Notes under the pieces: generated by a model
Told to the model about the DNA's origin: nothing
Databases searched by the model: none
The model's input: only the letters and a program-made list of their open reading frames with translations
Assembly (NCBI RefSeq): GCF_003710985.1
Contig: NZ_RHHT01000029.1
Span: 1 to 64,000 of the forward strand
DNA length: 64,000 nucleotides
Direction of reading: 5' to 3'
Origin: Brevibacillus panacihumi
Lineage (GTDB): Bacteria > Bacillota > Bacilli > Brevibacillales > Brevibacillaceae
Program-made: the position numbers and the translations under genes
In this document: piece after piece, positions 32,429 through 40,855 of the stretch
Numbering within the stretch: position 1 is the first letter of the stretch
How the letters are laid out: every line of letters starts with the position of its first letter

Positions 32429-33973
32429 CTACGTGTTGTTTCTCTGCGCCAACAGGTGGTTCAGCTCCCGGCGAAGTATCTTGCCAGACGCATTTCTCGG
32501 AAGCTCGTCTACGAACAGGTATTTGCGCGGCCGCTTGCTATTGGACAGCTTCGCGTGCTGCTTGCAATACTGGTCTAGCTCCTGTACCGTCAGGCTGGCA
32601 TCCGGCTCCCGCGGGACAATGCAGGCTACCACAATCTGTCCCCAGCGATCATCTTCCTCGCCGATGACCACGGCTTCTGCTACCTTCGGATGACTGGACA
32701 ACACTTCTTCGATCTCCACCGGAGAGATGTTTTCCCCGCCGGAAATCAGCATCTCATCTATTCTGCCGACGATGTAGAGATCTCCCTCATCATCCAAAAC
32801 GCCGAGATCACCCGTGTAGTACCAGTCGTGGCGGATCGCCCTGCGGGTAGCATCCGGGCGATTCCAGTAGCCTTTGAAGGCTTCGTCTGACCCAGCGTGA
32901 ATGATGATTTCCCCGATCTGGCCGCTCGGCACCACGTCTTGTGGCGTAGCGCCTCCAGATGGATCAGGGACAATCAGCCGCATGCGCTGATGAAATCCAG
33001 GCTTGCCGGCACAGCCCGGTTTTTTGTCCAGCGCAGAGCAGGTAGTAAATGTGTAGATTTCGGTGCTGCCGTAATGATTGACGAAATGCTTGGGTTTGAA
33101 AAAAGAGAAGCATTTTTGCGTCAGGACTTCGGACATGGGAGCGCCTGCATAGCCGATCTTTTGCAATGCCGACAGATCGTAGTCCGCTCCGTTCCCGTTT
33201 TCCAGCAGCTCATGGTATAGGCGGGGGATCATGTACAAGCAAGTGATTTTTTCTTTTTCCAACAAGGACAGCATGGAGACCGGGTCGGATTGTACCGGTA
33301 TGACGTACTTGCCATTGAGCATGCACATGGATAACAGGGAATGAATTCCCATCGTGTGGTACAGCGGCATGGCTCCCAGCGTATTTTCAAAAGGCTCGTA
33401 CGCGTTTTGAATGATGTGCGCGATGGTGGAAGCGTATTCATTTTTATGGGAGCGCGGCACGCCTTTCGGGAATCCAGTCGTTCCCGATGTGTACAGCATC
33501 AAGGCAATCTCTTCCTCGTCGAAAACGGAGCTCTCGAACGAAGAAGTCCCTCTTTGCACCAATTCGTCGTAGCTGACATCGCCCTCCCCACGATCCACTC
33601 CGATAAAAACAGGACGATCGCTGAATTTTGCTGACATCACTGCGCGTCGGCTGCTGCTTTCAAAGATGACTGCCTTTGGCTCCGAATCACTGATGCAGTA
33701 CTGGGTATCCTCTGGAGACAAGCGCATGTTGATGGGCGTAAAGATCGCGCCCAGCTTCTGGGTAGCCCAGAATACACATACTGCTTCACGCCGATTTTTC
33801 AGCAAAACCATCACGCGGTCCCTGCGGGCCACGCCCAGCTTCATCAAGGATGTCGCCAGACGATTTACTTCCTCGTTCAATTGCGTAAAGGTATACCTCA
33901 CTTCATTCTCAACAAGCGCGACACGGTCCGGATAGCGACTGATTGCACATTCAAAGACGGTCCCGAGATTCAT
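32429..33973 (-). CDS. Acyl/aryl-CoA ligase, paralogue of the ligase at 24476
   Basis: 514 residues. It has the same motifs as its paralogue: LYTSGTTGFPKGVPRSH, NHYGSTEIYTF, YYTGDLG, GRIDEMLISGGENISPVEIE and NASGKILRR, and the same opening MNLGT. The two are clearly related along their full length, so they probably act on related acids or one is the older copy. It is the first gene of the long run. A noncoding stretch of about 360 bases with a palindrome lies upstream. Confidence 0.88.
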   Translation of the reverse strand: MNLGTVFECAISRYPDRVALVENEVRYTFTQLNEEVNRLATSLMKLGVARRDRVMVLLKNRREAVCVFWATQKLGAIFTPINMRLSPEDTQYCISDSEPKAVIFESSSRRAVMSAKFSDRPVFIGVDRGEGDVSYDELVQRGTSSFESSVFDEEEIALMLYTSGTTGFPKGVPRSHKNEYASTIAHIIQNAYEPFENTLGAMPLYHTMGIHSLLSMCMLNGKYVIPVQSDPVSMLSLLEKEKITCLYMIPRLYHELLENGNGADYDLSALQKIGYAGAPMSEVLTQKCFSFFKPKHFVNHYGSTEIYTFTTCSALDKKPGCAGKPGFHQRMRLIVPDPSGGATPQDVVPSGQIGEIIIHAGSDEAFKGYWNRPDATRRAIRHDWYYTGDLGVLDDEGDLYIVGRIDEMLISGGENISPVEIEEVLSSHPKVAEAVVIGEEDDRWGQIVVACIVPREPDASLTVQELDQYCKQHAKLSNSKRPRKYLFVDELPRNASGKILRRELNHLLAQRNNT

Positions 33974-34019
33974 ATTCGTTTCCCTCCAGATCTTCTGTCC
34001 AATCCTCCTATAATGGTAC

Positions 34020-34035
34020 CAAAAAGATCTTTTTG
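34020..34035. promoter_or_regulatory. Perfect 16-base palindrome upstream of the catabolic cluster
   Basis: CAAAAAGATCTTTTTG lies about 50 bases before the start of the first CoA ligase gene. A weak promoter (TTACAA, 18 bases, TATAGT) may lie just upstream on the minus strand. It is a candidate operator for the cluster; the binding protein is unknown. Confidence 0.4.
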
Positions 34036-34154
34036 AAAAATCATACTATACGCATTTCCGGCTTCTCTTTGTAATTTTGATCTTTGCGCTTTTAAAATTT
34101 GATCATCCTTCGACTAGGACCAGCCAGCTCTATATGGGTGTTTCGGGGGATAAC

Positions 34155-34190
34155 AAAAGCGCTTCGAGCCTATGGATCGAAACGCTTTTT
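34155..34190. terminator. Hairpin with A/T flanks, possibly bidirectional
   Basis: AAAAGCG-C-TTCGA pairs with TCGAA-A-CGCTTTT with one mismatch. T runs follow on both strands. There is no gene on the plus strand here, so it more likely insulates the two minus-strand units. The rest of 33974-34334 holds the palindrome at 34020 and the terminator at 34283. Confidence 0.45.
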
Positions 34191-34282
34191 CGCTGCATGT
34201 TGGGGAACGAGGGCCAAAACGGAGGTAGATCCAGTCATTTTCTCATTTTCGCCAGATTCCTGCACTCAGGAGATATATTCGA

Positions 34283-34318
34283 TAAATAAAAGCAGGGCGT
34301 CATTGCGATCACCCTGCT
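34283..34318 (-). terminator. Terminator after the enolase-superfamily gene
   Basis: AGCAGGG and CCCTGCT pair, followed on the minus strand by TTTTATTT. It lies 17 bases after the stop of the gene ending at 34335. Confidence 0.75.
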
Positions 34319-34334
34319 CATTGCGAAAATGCTC

Positions 34335-35447
34335 TTATTTGCCGATCACCGCAGTCATCTGCGCCAACTCCGCGATCGTCTCCTCGTCCACCGACAGCCC
34401 CAGGCCCGGGAGATTCGGCAGGACAATCCGCTTTCCTTCATACGGAAAGGCGGCGACGTCTCGTGAAAACATCAGCGGACCTACCAGCTCGTTGGAGATT
34501 ATGTTCTTTTTGGCTGCGCTCAGATGCGCGCCTGCTGCCGATGCGACGGCGGACTCGACCATCGAGCCCACCTGGCACTCCATCCCTGCCATCTCGGCTT
34601 GCGCCACCAGCTTCAGGGCCGGATAGATGCCGCCGCATTTCATCAGCTTGATATTGAGCTTGTCGGCTGCCTGCTTGATGATTGTCTCGCGCATCTCACG
34701 GTCACCGTGGACACCTTCATCGATCATCACCGACAGATAGGTTTGCCGGCGTATTTCCGCCAGTGCGGAGATGTCGTCCGCGATGACGGGCTGCTCGATC
34801 CAATCGATGTTGCACGATTTTACCTGCTCCAGGACCCACATCGTCGTGGCTTTGTTTCTCCAGCCCTGATTGGCATCGACGCGCAATTGCACGTGGTCGC
34901 CGATCGCCTGACGGACAGCCTGGATTCGTTTGACATCGACAACTGGATTGTTGCCCACTTTGATCTTGATCGATTCGTACCCTTGCCGGATGGCTTCCTT
35001 CGCTTCCTCTGCCATGACGTCAGGGTCGAGAATGCTCACCACGTAGGGAACCGGCATTTGATCGTAATAGCGTCCCCCGAGCAGATTGTAGACTGGCTGG
35101 TTGGTCGCCTTTCCCATGATATCGTAGCAGGCGATATCAATCGCTGCCTTCGCAGACGGGCAGCCGTACACGGTTCCCGCCATTTTCTCGTGAATCCGCT
35201 CGATCTGGAAAGGATCTTCTCCGATGACGAGCGGGCCAAGCTGGTGGACCAGCAAGCTGTAGGTACTCTCCCATGTCTCTCCCGTCACGTGCTGGTCTGG
35301 TGTCGCTTCGCCGTACCCGGTGATCCCGGCGTCTGTCTCCACTTTTACCAGCAGCGTCGGCATATCTGCGTAAGTCTCGTATGCCACGATAAACGGGCGA
35401 ATCAGCGGAAGCCTGATCCCCGTGACTGTGATCGAAGTAATCTGCAT
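34335..35447 (-). CDS. Mandelate racemase/muconate-lactonizing enzyme (enolase) superfamily protein
   Basis: 370 residues, capping domain plus (beta/alpha)7beta barrel. Acid-base lysines K161/K163 in KIKVG, metal ligands D191 (RVDANQGW), E218 (WIEQP) and D243 or E244 (MIDEG), and a second lysine in INIKLMKCGG. NIKLMKxGG is common in dipeptide epimerases of the MLE subgroup, but the end of the barrel reads NELVGPLMF with Asn where epimerases often have Asp. Muconate cycloisomerase-like or N-acylamino acid racemase-like activity remains possible. It lies 38 bases after a YfcC-type transporter and ends in a clear terminator. Confidence 0.85.
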   Translation of the reverse strand: MQITSITVTGIRLPLIRPFIVAYETYADMPTLLVKVETDAGITGYGEATPDQHVTGETWESTYSLLVHQLGPLVIGEDPFQIERIHEKMAGTVYGCPSAKAAIDIACYDIMGKATNQPVYNLLGGRYYDQMPVPYVVSILDPDVMAEEAKEAIRQGYESIKIKVGNNPVVDVKRIQAVRQAIGDHVQLRVDANQGWRNKATTMWVLEQVKSCNIDWIEQPVIADDISALAEIRRQTYLSVMIDEGVHGDREMRETIIKQAADKLNIKLMKCGGIYPALKLVAQAEMAGMECQVGSMVESAVASAAGAHLSAAKKNIISNELVGPLMFSRDVAAFPYEGKRIVLPNLPGLGLSVDEETIAELAQMTAVIGK

Positions 35448-35485
35448 GCTGCTCCTCCTCGGGGGCGTTTACGCATTCCCCCCTA

Positions 35486-36865
35486 TTATTGATAGCCGAT
35501 CAGATGGGCAATCGTGACAAAGACTGCTCCCAGCACATAGTGAATGAGAATCAACGGCCAAATCCATTTTACCCACTTGATCCAGGAGATTCCCGCCAGA
35601 GCCAGACCTGCCATGAAATAGCCGGAAGTAGGCGTAAAGATGTTGGAGATTCCGTCGCCGAGCTGGAAGGCGAGAACGGCCGTCTGACGAGTCACGCCGA
35701 CCAGATCCCCCAGCGGAGCCATGATCGGCATCGTCACAGCCGCTTGCCCGCTGCCGGACGGGATGATGTAGTTGACCATGCATTGGACGATGTACATCCC
35801 GATGGCTGTCAAAGCCGCCGGCAAGGAACCTACCGCATTGGCCAATCCGTAGAGAATGGTGTCCAAAATCTTGCCATCCTGCAAAATAACCAGAATCCCG
35901 CGGGCAACCCCGACCACCAATGCCCCCATGACCAGTGTGCGACAGCCCTCGATAAACGCTTCGGCGATCTGATTGAACGACAATCGGGACACAATTCCAG
36001 TCAGAATTCCCATCAGCAGGAACAATCCCGCGATTTCCTTCAGATACCAGCCCAGCTGCGTAACGCCGATCGCCAGCATGACAATGGCTGCTGCCAGGAT
36101 GAGCAGCACCAGCTTTTGTTTTCCAGTCAAGCCCGCCACTTGTTCGACGGGATCTTGTTTTTCGCGGAGAACCGCATCTGTGTCATACGTAGCACTCTGT
36201 TTGGGGTCCTTTTTGATCTTGCCCGCATACCGCATCACGTACCAAATGCTGATGATGAGAAAAACCACCCACATGACAATCCGGAAGGTCATCCCGGAAA
36301 ACAGCGGGATCTGGGCAATTCCCTGCGCCACTCCTACTGTAAACGGGTTCATAAACGCAGTCGTAAATCCGACAGAGGTACCGACCAGCACCACAGCCGC
36401 GCCTGTCATCGAGTCAAAGCCCAGGCGAAGCATCAATGGAATCAGGATGGTGATATAGGCGATCGTCTCTTCCGCCAATCCCAGCATTGCCCCAGCCAAA
36501 GCAAAAAAGATCATCAGTACAGGAATAATCAGCTTTTCCCTGCCTTCCATCTGCCTGGAGATGCTGCCTACAGCACCTTGCACGACATTGGTCGACAAAA
36601 GGATACCGAACGAACCACCTACGATAAAAATGTAAAAAATAATGTCCGCTGCTGCATTCATCCCTGTGTACAGCGACTCAAACACAGCCATGAAACCGAT
36701 GTTGTCCGCTTCTACAGTATGATAGGTGCCATCTACTGCAATCATGCGTCCAGAGGCATCCTCGGCACGATCGTATTCGCCAGGTGGTACGACATAGGTG
36801 GCGATTGCTGCGAGCAAAATGACAGAAAACAAGATGACAAACACGTGAGGCACTCTCGAAGCCAT
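35486..36865 (-). CDS. YfcC-family transporter (C4-dicarboxylate/amino acid type)
   Basis: 459 residues, about 11-12 membrane segments, of the YfcC/ArcD-like group in the ion transporter superfamily. Marks: N-terminal YVVPPGEYDR, GGSFGILLSTNVVQG, AGAMLGLAEETIAYI, SVGFTTAFMNPFTVG and the closing VGVTRQTAVLAFQLGDGISN. The family is linked to uptake or exchange of amino acids, peptides or dicarboxylates; the substrate is unknown. It shares an operon with the enolase-superfamily enzyme and lies behind a strong promoter and dyad, so it probably imports that enzyme's substrate. Confidence 0.83.
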   Translation of the reverse strand: MASRVPHVFVILFSVILLAAIATYVVPPGEYDRAEDASGRMIAVDGTYHTVEADNIGFMAVFESLYTGMNAAADIIFYIFIVGGSFGILLSTNVVQGAVGSISRQMEGREKLIIPVLMIFFALAGAMLGLAEETIAYITILIPLMLRLGFDSMTGAAVVLVGTSVGFTTAFMNPFTVGVAQGIAQIPLFSGMTFRIVMWVVFLIISIWYVMRYAGKIKKDPKQSATYDTDAVLREKQDPVEQVAGLTGKQKLVLLILAAAIVMLAIGVTQLGWYLKEIAGLFLLMGILTGIVSRLSFNQIAEAFIEGCRTLVMGALVVGVARGILVILQDGKILDTILYGLANAVGSLPAALTAIGMYIVQCMVNYIIPSGSGQAAVTMPIMAPLGDLVGVTRQTAVLAFQLGDGISNIFTPTSGYFMAGLALAGISWIKWVKWIWPLILIHYVLGAVFVTIAHLIGYQ

Positions 36866-36891
36866 CTTCCAACCCCCTTATCCATTTTTTG

Positions 36892-36916
36892 GCGACAATT
36901 GTCGTTATACTGTCGC
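36892..36916. promoter_or_regulatory. Dyad operator candidate before the YfcC-type gene
   Basis: A perfect inner palindrome CGACAATTGTCG (36893-36904) overlaps an outer repeat GCGACA/TGTCGC (36892-36916). It lies between the predicted transcription start and the ribosome site. The regulator gene next door (36968-38278) is the natural candidate to bind it. Confidence 0.5.
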
Positions 36917-36929
36917 TAATTTACGGACT

Positions 36930-36958
36930 AATATACGGAAAATTGCATCAACCGTCAA
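36930..36958 (-). promoter_or_regulatory. Sigma-A promoter for the YfcC/enolase-superfamily operon
   Basis: TTGACG (36958-36953), 17-base spacer, TATATT (36935-36930) on the minus strand, five of six matches in both boxes. It lies directly after the stop codon of the upstream regulator gene. Confidence 0.7.
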
Positions 36959-36967
36959 GGGAATTTT

Positions 36968-38278
36968 CTAAAAATTGATACGATACAAAGCACGCGGCCG
37001 CCCCTGCTGATACGGCTGTTCTTCGCCTACTGCCCGAACAAATTCCTTGTCTGCCAATTTTTTCAGTATCCGCTCCGCACTTCGTCTGCTGACTTGCAAG
37101 TAGGCTGCCAGGTCGGTTGCGGTAAAACGATTGTCCCGCCGAAGACGGATAAACGCGACCAGCTTGTTGATCGTCGCGACACTGATGCCGGTCTCTTCTG
37201 CCACGTGCAGGACGGTGCGATCCTCGCTTTTGAGATGAAACGCTTTCAAATCTTCATTCAGCGGACCAATCACTTCCTTGTCCTTCGTAACCAAAAATGC
37301 GCTGCTCACTCCCACCTGCTTGCGGGCATGAAACAATCCGATCCTCGCATTCGATTCCGCCTCTTTTGCCGTCATGCCAAATCCAAATCCCATGCTGATC
37401 GTGACGCCAAACAGCTTTTCCAGATTCCCGAAGACAGGCATATGCAAAAAATTGCCGGTCATCTTCTCGACGCTGCCTCGCGTCCCATAGAGAATAAACT
37501 GGTCCAGTCCAAGCTGTTGGATCGAAGCATCCGTCTCCTTGCCCAGCTCCAGAAGCATCTGCTGCAGCATGATTCCCGCATCGGTCCCGTTTTCCTGGAA
37601 CGTCCCCTCTCTGGGATCGATCGCCGCTAAGCCGACAGCGATCTGCGCGTTTTCACTGATCATCATCTGACCGATGGAAGTCGCTCGCGCCACCGTCTCC
37701 CGAATGCTTTTTTCGGGCACGAGCATGCTGATGCAGGGGATGCCTGCACGGGTCAACTGGTCGTAGACGTAATCCACGCTGGTCAGGGCGAGCTTGCTCT
37801 TCCCGCTCACCACATTCTCCCGGTGAAAGCGAATCAAGGCCTCAGGGTCGAAAGGAGTCCCCTCCTCATCGATAATCTGGCTAAAGTCTTGGACCATCCA
37901 GCGGGAGGCATCAAGGGAAAGCTCGTTTACAGCCTGTTCGATGTATTCCTTTTTGGGAATATCGATGGACAATTCGCGCAGCCCTTCCTTGCGATTCAGC
38001 AAAATATGGGCCAAAGTAAGCGTCAGCGTATACTCATCGGATGGGATGTAGACGGACGGTATCCTTTTGCTGCGCGCCTGCTTGCGGGCAAAGTACGAAG
38101 GCAAGGGTCCCGCAAACAGCCACACGTCGCATTCGTCCAGCTCAGCCGGCAGTGAATCGCATTCCATCGGGTTTTGATAAGGAAAAACGCTGAAATGAAT
38201 GCCGGGATACGTATCAGCATAAGCCGTAATCCGGAGAGAAAACGGTTCAGGAGTAATAACGGCTATTCGGATTAACAC
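36968..38278 (-). CDS. Putative transcriptional regulator: sensor domain, GGDEF/cyclase-like domain, C-terminal winged helix
   Basis: 436 residues, not fully recognised. Residues about 1-115 look like a compact alpha/beta sensor domain (IAVITPEPFSLRI). Residues about 190-340 resemble a degenerate GGDEF or GTP-cyclohydrolase III-like fold: GVTISMGFGFGMTAKEAESNARIGLFHARK. The GGDEF signature is absent, so cyclase activity is unlikely. Two helix-turn-helix stretches follow (HVAEETGISVATINKLVA and TATDLAAYLQVSRRSAERIL) with a final winged segment PRALYRINF. The GTG at 38278 has GGAGG 8 bases before it. It probably controls the adjacent transporter/enolase-superfamily operon through the dyad at 36892. 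This is inference from position. Confidence 0.65.
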   Translation of the reverse strand: MLIRIAVITPEPFSLRITAYADTYPGIHFSVFPYQNPMECDSLPAELDECDVWLFAGPLPSYFARKQARSKRIPSVYIPSDEYTLTLTLAHILLNRKEGLRELSIDIPKKEYIEQAVNELSLDASRWMVQDFSQIIDEEGTPFDPEALIRFHRENVVSGKSKLALTSVDYVYDQLTRAGIPCISMLVPEKSIRETVARATSIGQMMISENAQIAVGLAAIDPREGTFQENGTDAGIMLQQMLLELGKETDASIQQLGLDQFILYGTRGSVEKMTGNFLHMPVFGNLEKLFGVTISMGFGFGMTAKEAESNARIGLFHARKQVGVSSAFLVTKDKEVIGPLNEDLKAFHLKSEDRTVLHVAEETGISVATINKLVAFIRLRRDNRFTATDLAAYLQVSRRSAERILKKLADKEFVRAVGEEQPYQQGRPRALYRINF

Positions 38279-38321
38279 CTTGCTTTCCTCCATTCTGCTT
38301 CCAAGCATCTCTTGTTTGGGT

Positions 38322-38358
38322 ATCCCCACCCAGCCCCAGCAGACAGGCGGGTGGGGAT
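38322..38358. terminator. Strong hairpin after the MFS gene
   Basis: ATCCCCACCC and GGGTGGGGAT form a perfect 10-base stem just after the stop of the gene ending at 38370. A T run is missing on both strands, so it may be a weak terminator or an mRNA 3' end stabiliser. Confidence 0.45.
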
Positions 38359-38369
38359 GGCTTCGTCAC

Positions 38370-39551
38370 TTACGCGAGTGCTGTTCGCTTCGGCTCCCTG
38401 GTCTCTTTTCCCAGGAAAAGCAGGGTCCCCGTGCCCAGCAGCAGAACGACGGTGAACATCCCGAAGATAAAGGGATAACCGTAGTGCAAACCGGAGAAGT
38501 AACCTACGAGGTACGGCGCGATGATGCTTCCGACACGGCCTACCCCAGCGGCAAAGCCCGAGCCGGTCCCGCGCAAGGGAGTCGGATAGTTTTCCGGCGT
38601 GTAGGCATAGAGCGCACCCCAGGCACCCAGGTTGAAAAAGGATAGCAAAGCGCCTGTGATGAGCAGACTGGCTGTTCCGCTGCTTTCCCCAAACGCGTAA
38701 GCCAGGACCGCCGTCATGAACAAAAATGTGGCGAGCGTCTGTTTGCGTCCCCAGTTCTCCACCAGATAGGCCGCTGCAAAATAGCCCGGCAATTGCGCCA
38801 AGGTCATGATCAGAACGTACTGGAAGCTTTGAATCATCGTGAAGCCTTTGTCTACCAGCACAGACGGCATCCAAAGGAACATCCCGTAGTAGGAAAAGGC
38901 GATGGCAAACCAGACGACCCAAAGCGTGATGGTCTCGCGTTTATGCTCCGTCAGCAGTTTTTGCACCGGGATGCGTTCGGTTTGCGGCTTGTATTGCGGC
39001 GATTCCGGGATGTTTTTGCGGACAAAAAAGGCGTAAAGGATCGGAAGCGCTCCGAGAATGACGGCCATCCGCCAGCCATAATCCGGGATGATAAAATACG
39101 CGATCACAGCCGCAATCAGCCAGCCGACAGCCCAAAAGCTCTCCAGCAGCACGACCGTTCTTCCCCGTTTTTCCGGAGGCGCGAACTCATTGACCAGCGT
39201 AGACGCGACTGGAAGTTCGGCTCCCAGCCCCAATCCCATGCAGAACCGCAGCAGCAGCATGGCGAGGAAGCCCGTTGCGAATGCACTCGCCAGACTGGCT
39301 GCCCCAAACAAAATGAGCGTATACAAAAAGACAGGCTTGCGGCCGATCCTGTCAGCCAGATAGCCGCCCAGCATGGCGCCGATTGCCATTCCGACAAGAT
39401 TGCCGGTCCCGAGCAATCCCGCCTCCTCTCCGGTCAGTCCCCATTCCTGCCGAAGCGCTACCATGATAAAGGAGAGGAGAGCCACGTCCATGGCATCAAA
39501 CATCCAGCCAAATCCCGCTGCCCAAAACACTTTTTTATAAGTTGTCGTCAT
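38370..39551 (-). CDS. MFS transporter, AAHS/NiaP-like
   Basis: 393 residues, twelve membrane segments. MFDAMDVALLSFIM in segment 1 and GGYLADRIGRKPVF after segment 2 fit the aromatic acid:H+ symporter group, which also includes the niacin transporter NiaP; YTPENYPTPLRGTGSGFA in the second half is shared with that group. The gene lies 27 bases after the lipoate-protein ligase gene and may be co-transcribed with it. Substrate candidates are a small aromatic acid, nicotinate, or, from context only, lipoate or octanoate. Confidence 0.82.
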   Translation of the reverse strand: MTTTYKKVFWAAGFGWMFDAMDVALLSFIMVALRQEWGLTGEEAGLLGTGNLVGMAIGAMLGGYLADRIGRKPVFLYTLILFGAASLASAFATGFLAMLLLRFCMGLGLGAELPVASTLVNEFAPPEKRGRTVVLLESFWAVGWLIAAVIAYFIIPDYGWRMAVILGALPILYAFFVRKNIPESPQYKPQTERIPVQKLLTEHKRETITLWVVWFAIAFSYYGMFLWMPSVLVDKGFTMIQSFQYVLIMTLAQLPGYFAAAYLVENWGRKQTLATFLFMTAVLAYAFGESSGTASLLITGALLSFFNLGAWGALYAYTPENYPTPLRGTGSGFAAGVGRVGSIIAPYLVGYFSGLHYGYPFIFGMFTVVLLLGTGTLLFLGKETREPKRTALA

Positions 39552-39578
39552 GATGTGTCCCTTCCTTCTTTTCAGTTC

Positions 39579-40565
39579 TTAAAACAGCAATGAGAGGAAG
39601 GATTCCCGGTCCAGATCGCCAAAAAACGGCTTTAGGTCCACCTCAGCGAGCAATTCCATCAGCGCAGCACGGTCATAAAGCTGGTCGTGCAGCAGCGCTT
39701 CCAGCTCCGCCACCTCCCGGACGCCAAAAAAGTCGCCGTATATATGTACTTCCTTCATTCTGCCCTTTTCAATCTCGAGCCGCACCTCAATCGTTCCGAC
39801 GGGAAAACGCTTGGATTGGCGGAAATTGCTCTTCGGCGACTTCCCGTAATTCCACTCCCATGTCTGGTAACGCTCCCGGGACAATTCGTGAATGTTCTTC
39901 CAGTCCTCTTCGGTCAGCTTGTATTCCTCTACTTCTTTCCCGCCAAAAATGGATCGCAGGATCGCCTGGCGGAACTCTTCGATGGTCATTTTCTGCTCCA
40001 AAAACTCGGAAATATTGGCTACCCGGCTGCGAATCGATTTGATCCCTTTCGACTGGATCTTCTCCGCATTCACCTTCAACGCAGAGACGATGTGCTCCAT
40101 CTCGGAATCAAACAACAGCGTGCCGTGGCTGTACATTCGCCCCTTGGTCGAATACTGGGCATTGCCGGAGATTTTGCGCTCCCCCACCTGAATGTCGTTG
40201 CGGCCAGTCAGCTCTGCGTCTACCCCCAACTGTTTCAGGGCCTGCACGACCGGCTTGGTAAACTTGCTGAAATTATGAAAGGATTGCCCGTCATCATTGG
40301 TAATAAAGCTGAAATTCAGATTGCCCAAATCGTGGTACACCGCTCCGCCGCCCGACAGTCGGCGCACGACGTGAATGCCCTTTTCCTGCACGTACTCCGC
40401 ATTGATCTCCTCGATCGTGTTCTGGTTCTTGCCGATGATGATGGACGGCTCATTGATGTAGAACAACAGATAGTCATCTGTAGCAGGCAGATGCTTGAGC
40501 GCGTATTCCTCAATCGCCAAATTGATCCGTGGGTCTGTGATGCCTTGATTGTCTATGAACAGCAT
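39579..40565 (-). CDS. lplJ: Lipoate--protein ligase
   Basis: 328 residues, full-length LplA/LplJ type with C-terminal accessory domain. Motifs: RRLSGGGAVYHDLGNLNFSF (lipoyl-AMP site), GRNDIQVGERKISGNAQ with the catalytic Lys, and HGTLLFDSE. It uses ATP to attach free lipoate to E2 subunits and GcvH. The ATG has GGAGG upstream and a likely extended -10 promoter (TGGTATGAT) lies about 35 bases before the start on the minus strand. Confidence 0.92.
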   Translation of the reverse strand: MLFIDNQGITDPRINLAIEEYALKHLPATDDYLLFYINEPSIIIGKNQNTIEEINAEYVQEKGIHVVRRLSGGGAVYHDLGNLNFSFITNDDGQSFHNFSKFTKPVVQALKQLGVDAELTGRNDIQVGERKISGNAQYSTKGRMYSHGTLLFDSEMEHIVSALKVNAEKIQSKGIKSIRSRVANISEFLEQKMTIEEFRQAILRSIFGGKEVEEYKLTEEDWKNIHELSRERYQTWEWNYGKSPKSNFRQSKRFPVGTIEVRLEIEKGRMKEVHIYGDFFGVREVAELEALLHDQLYDRAALMELLAEVDLKPFFGDLDRESFLSLLF

Positions 40566-40718
40566 AGGAGTTCCTCCAATTGTTTACATATTCTCTCCTA
40601 TCATACCATGTTCAACCAGCGAGGAAAGAAGGAGTTGCTTGCCATGTAGTGAACATTCAAAATTTGAAAAAAGGAAGTTTTTTCATATTGTTTTTTACTC
40701 ATTATTCCTCAGTGTTTT

Positions 40719-40726
40719 GTCGATAT
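40719..40726 (+). promoter_or_regulatory. Possible sigma-D (flagellar) -10 element before the chemoreceptor gene
   Basis: GTCGATAT matches the sigma-D -10 consensus GCCGATAT at 7 of 8 positions. No good TAAA -35 lies 15-16 bases upstream, so this is weak. Chemoreceptor genes in Bacilli are commonly sigma-D dependent. Confidence 0.25.
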
Positions 40727-40855
40727 AACCGTTAGGTATCAGAAATTATCCTTATTTACCGAATGAAAACCCTTGTAAAAATATGTGATAGACAAAAGGA
40801 TATTCGACATTTTGGCTGATACACTACTTTACCTGATATCGAGGTGTGTTCAAGA

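Noticed and set aside
35489..36919. Plus-strand open frame of 476 codons opposite the YfcC-type gene
   Set aside because: Antisense of a membrane protein gene; the product is very hydrophilic, as expected from reversing hydrophobic codons.
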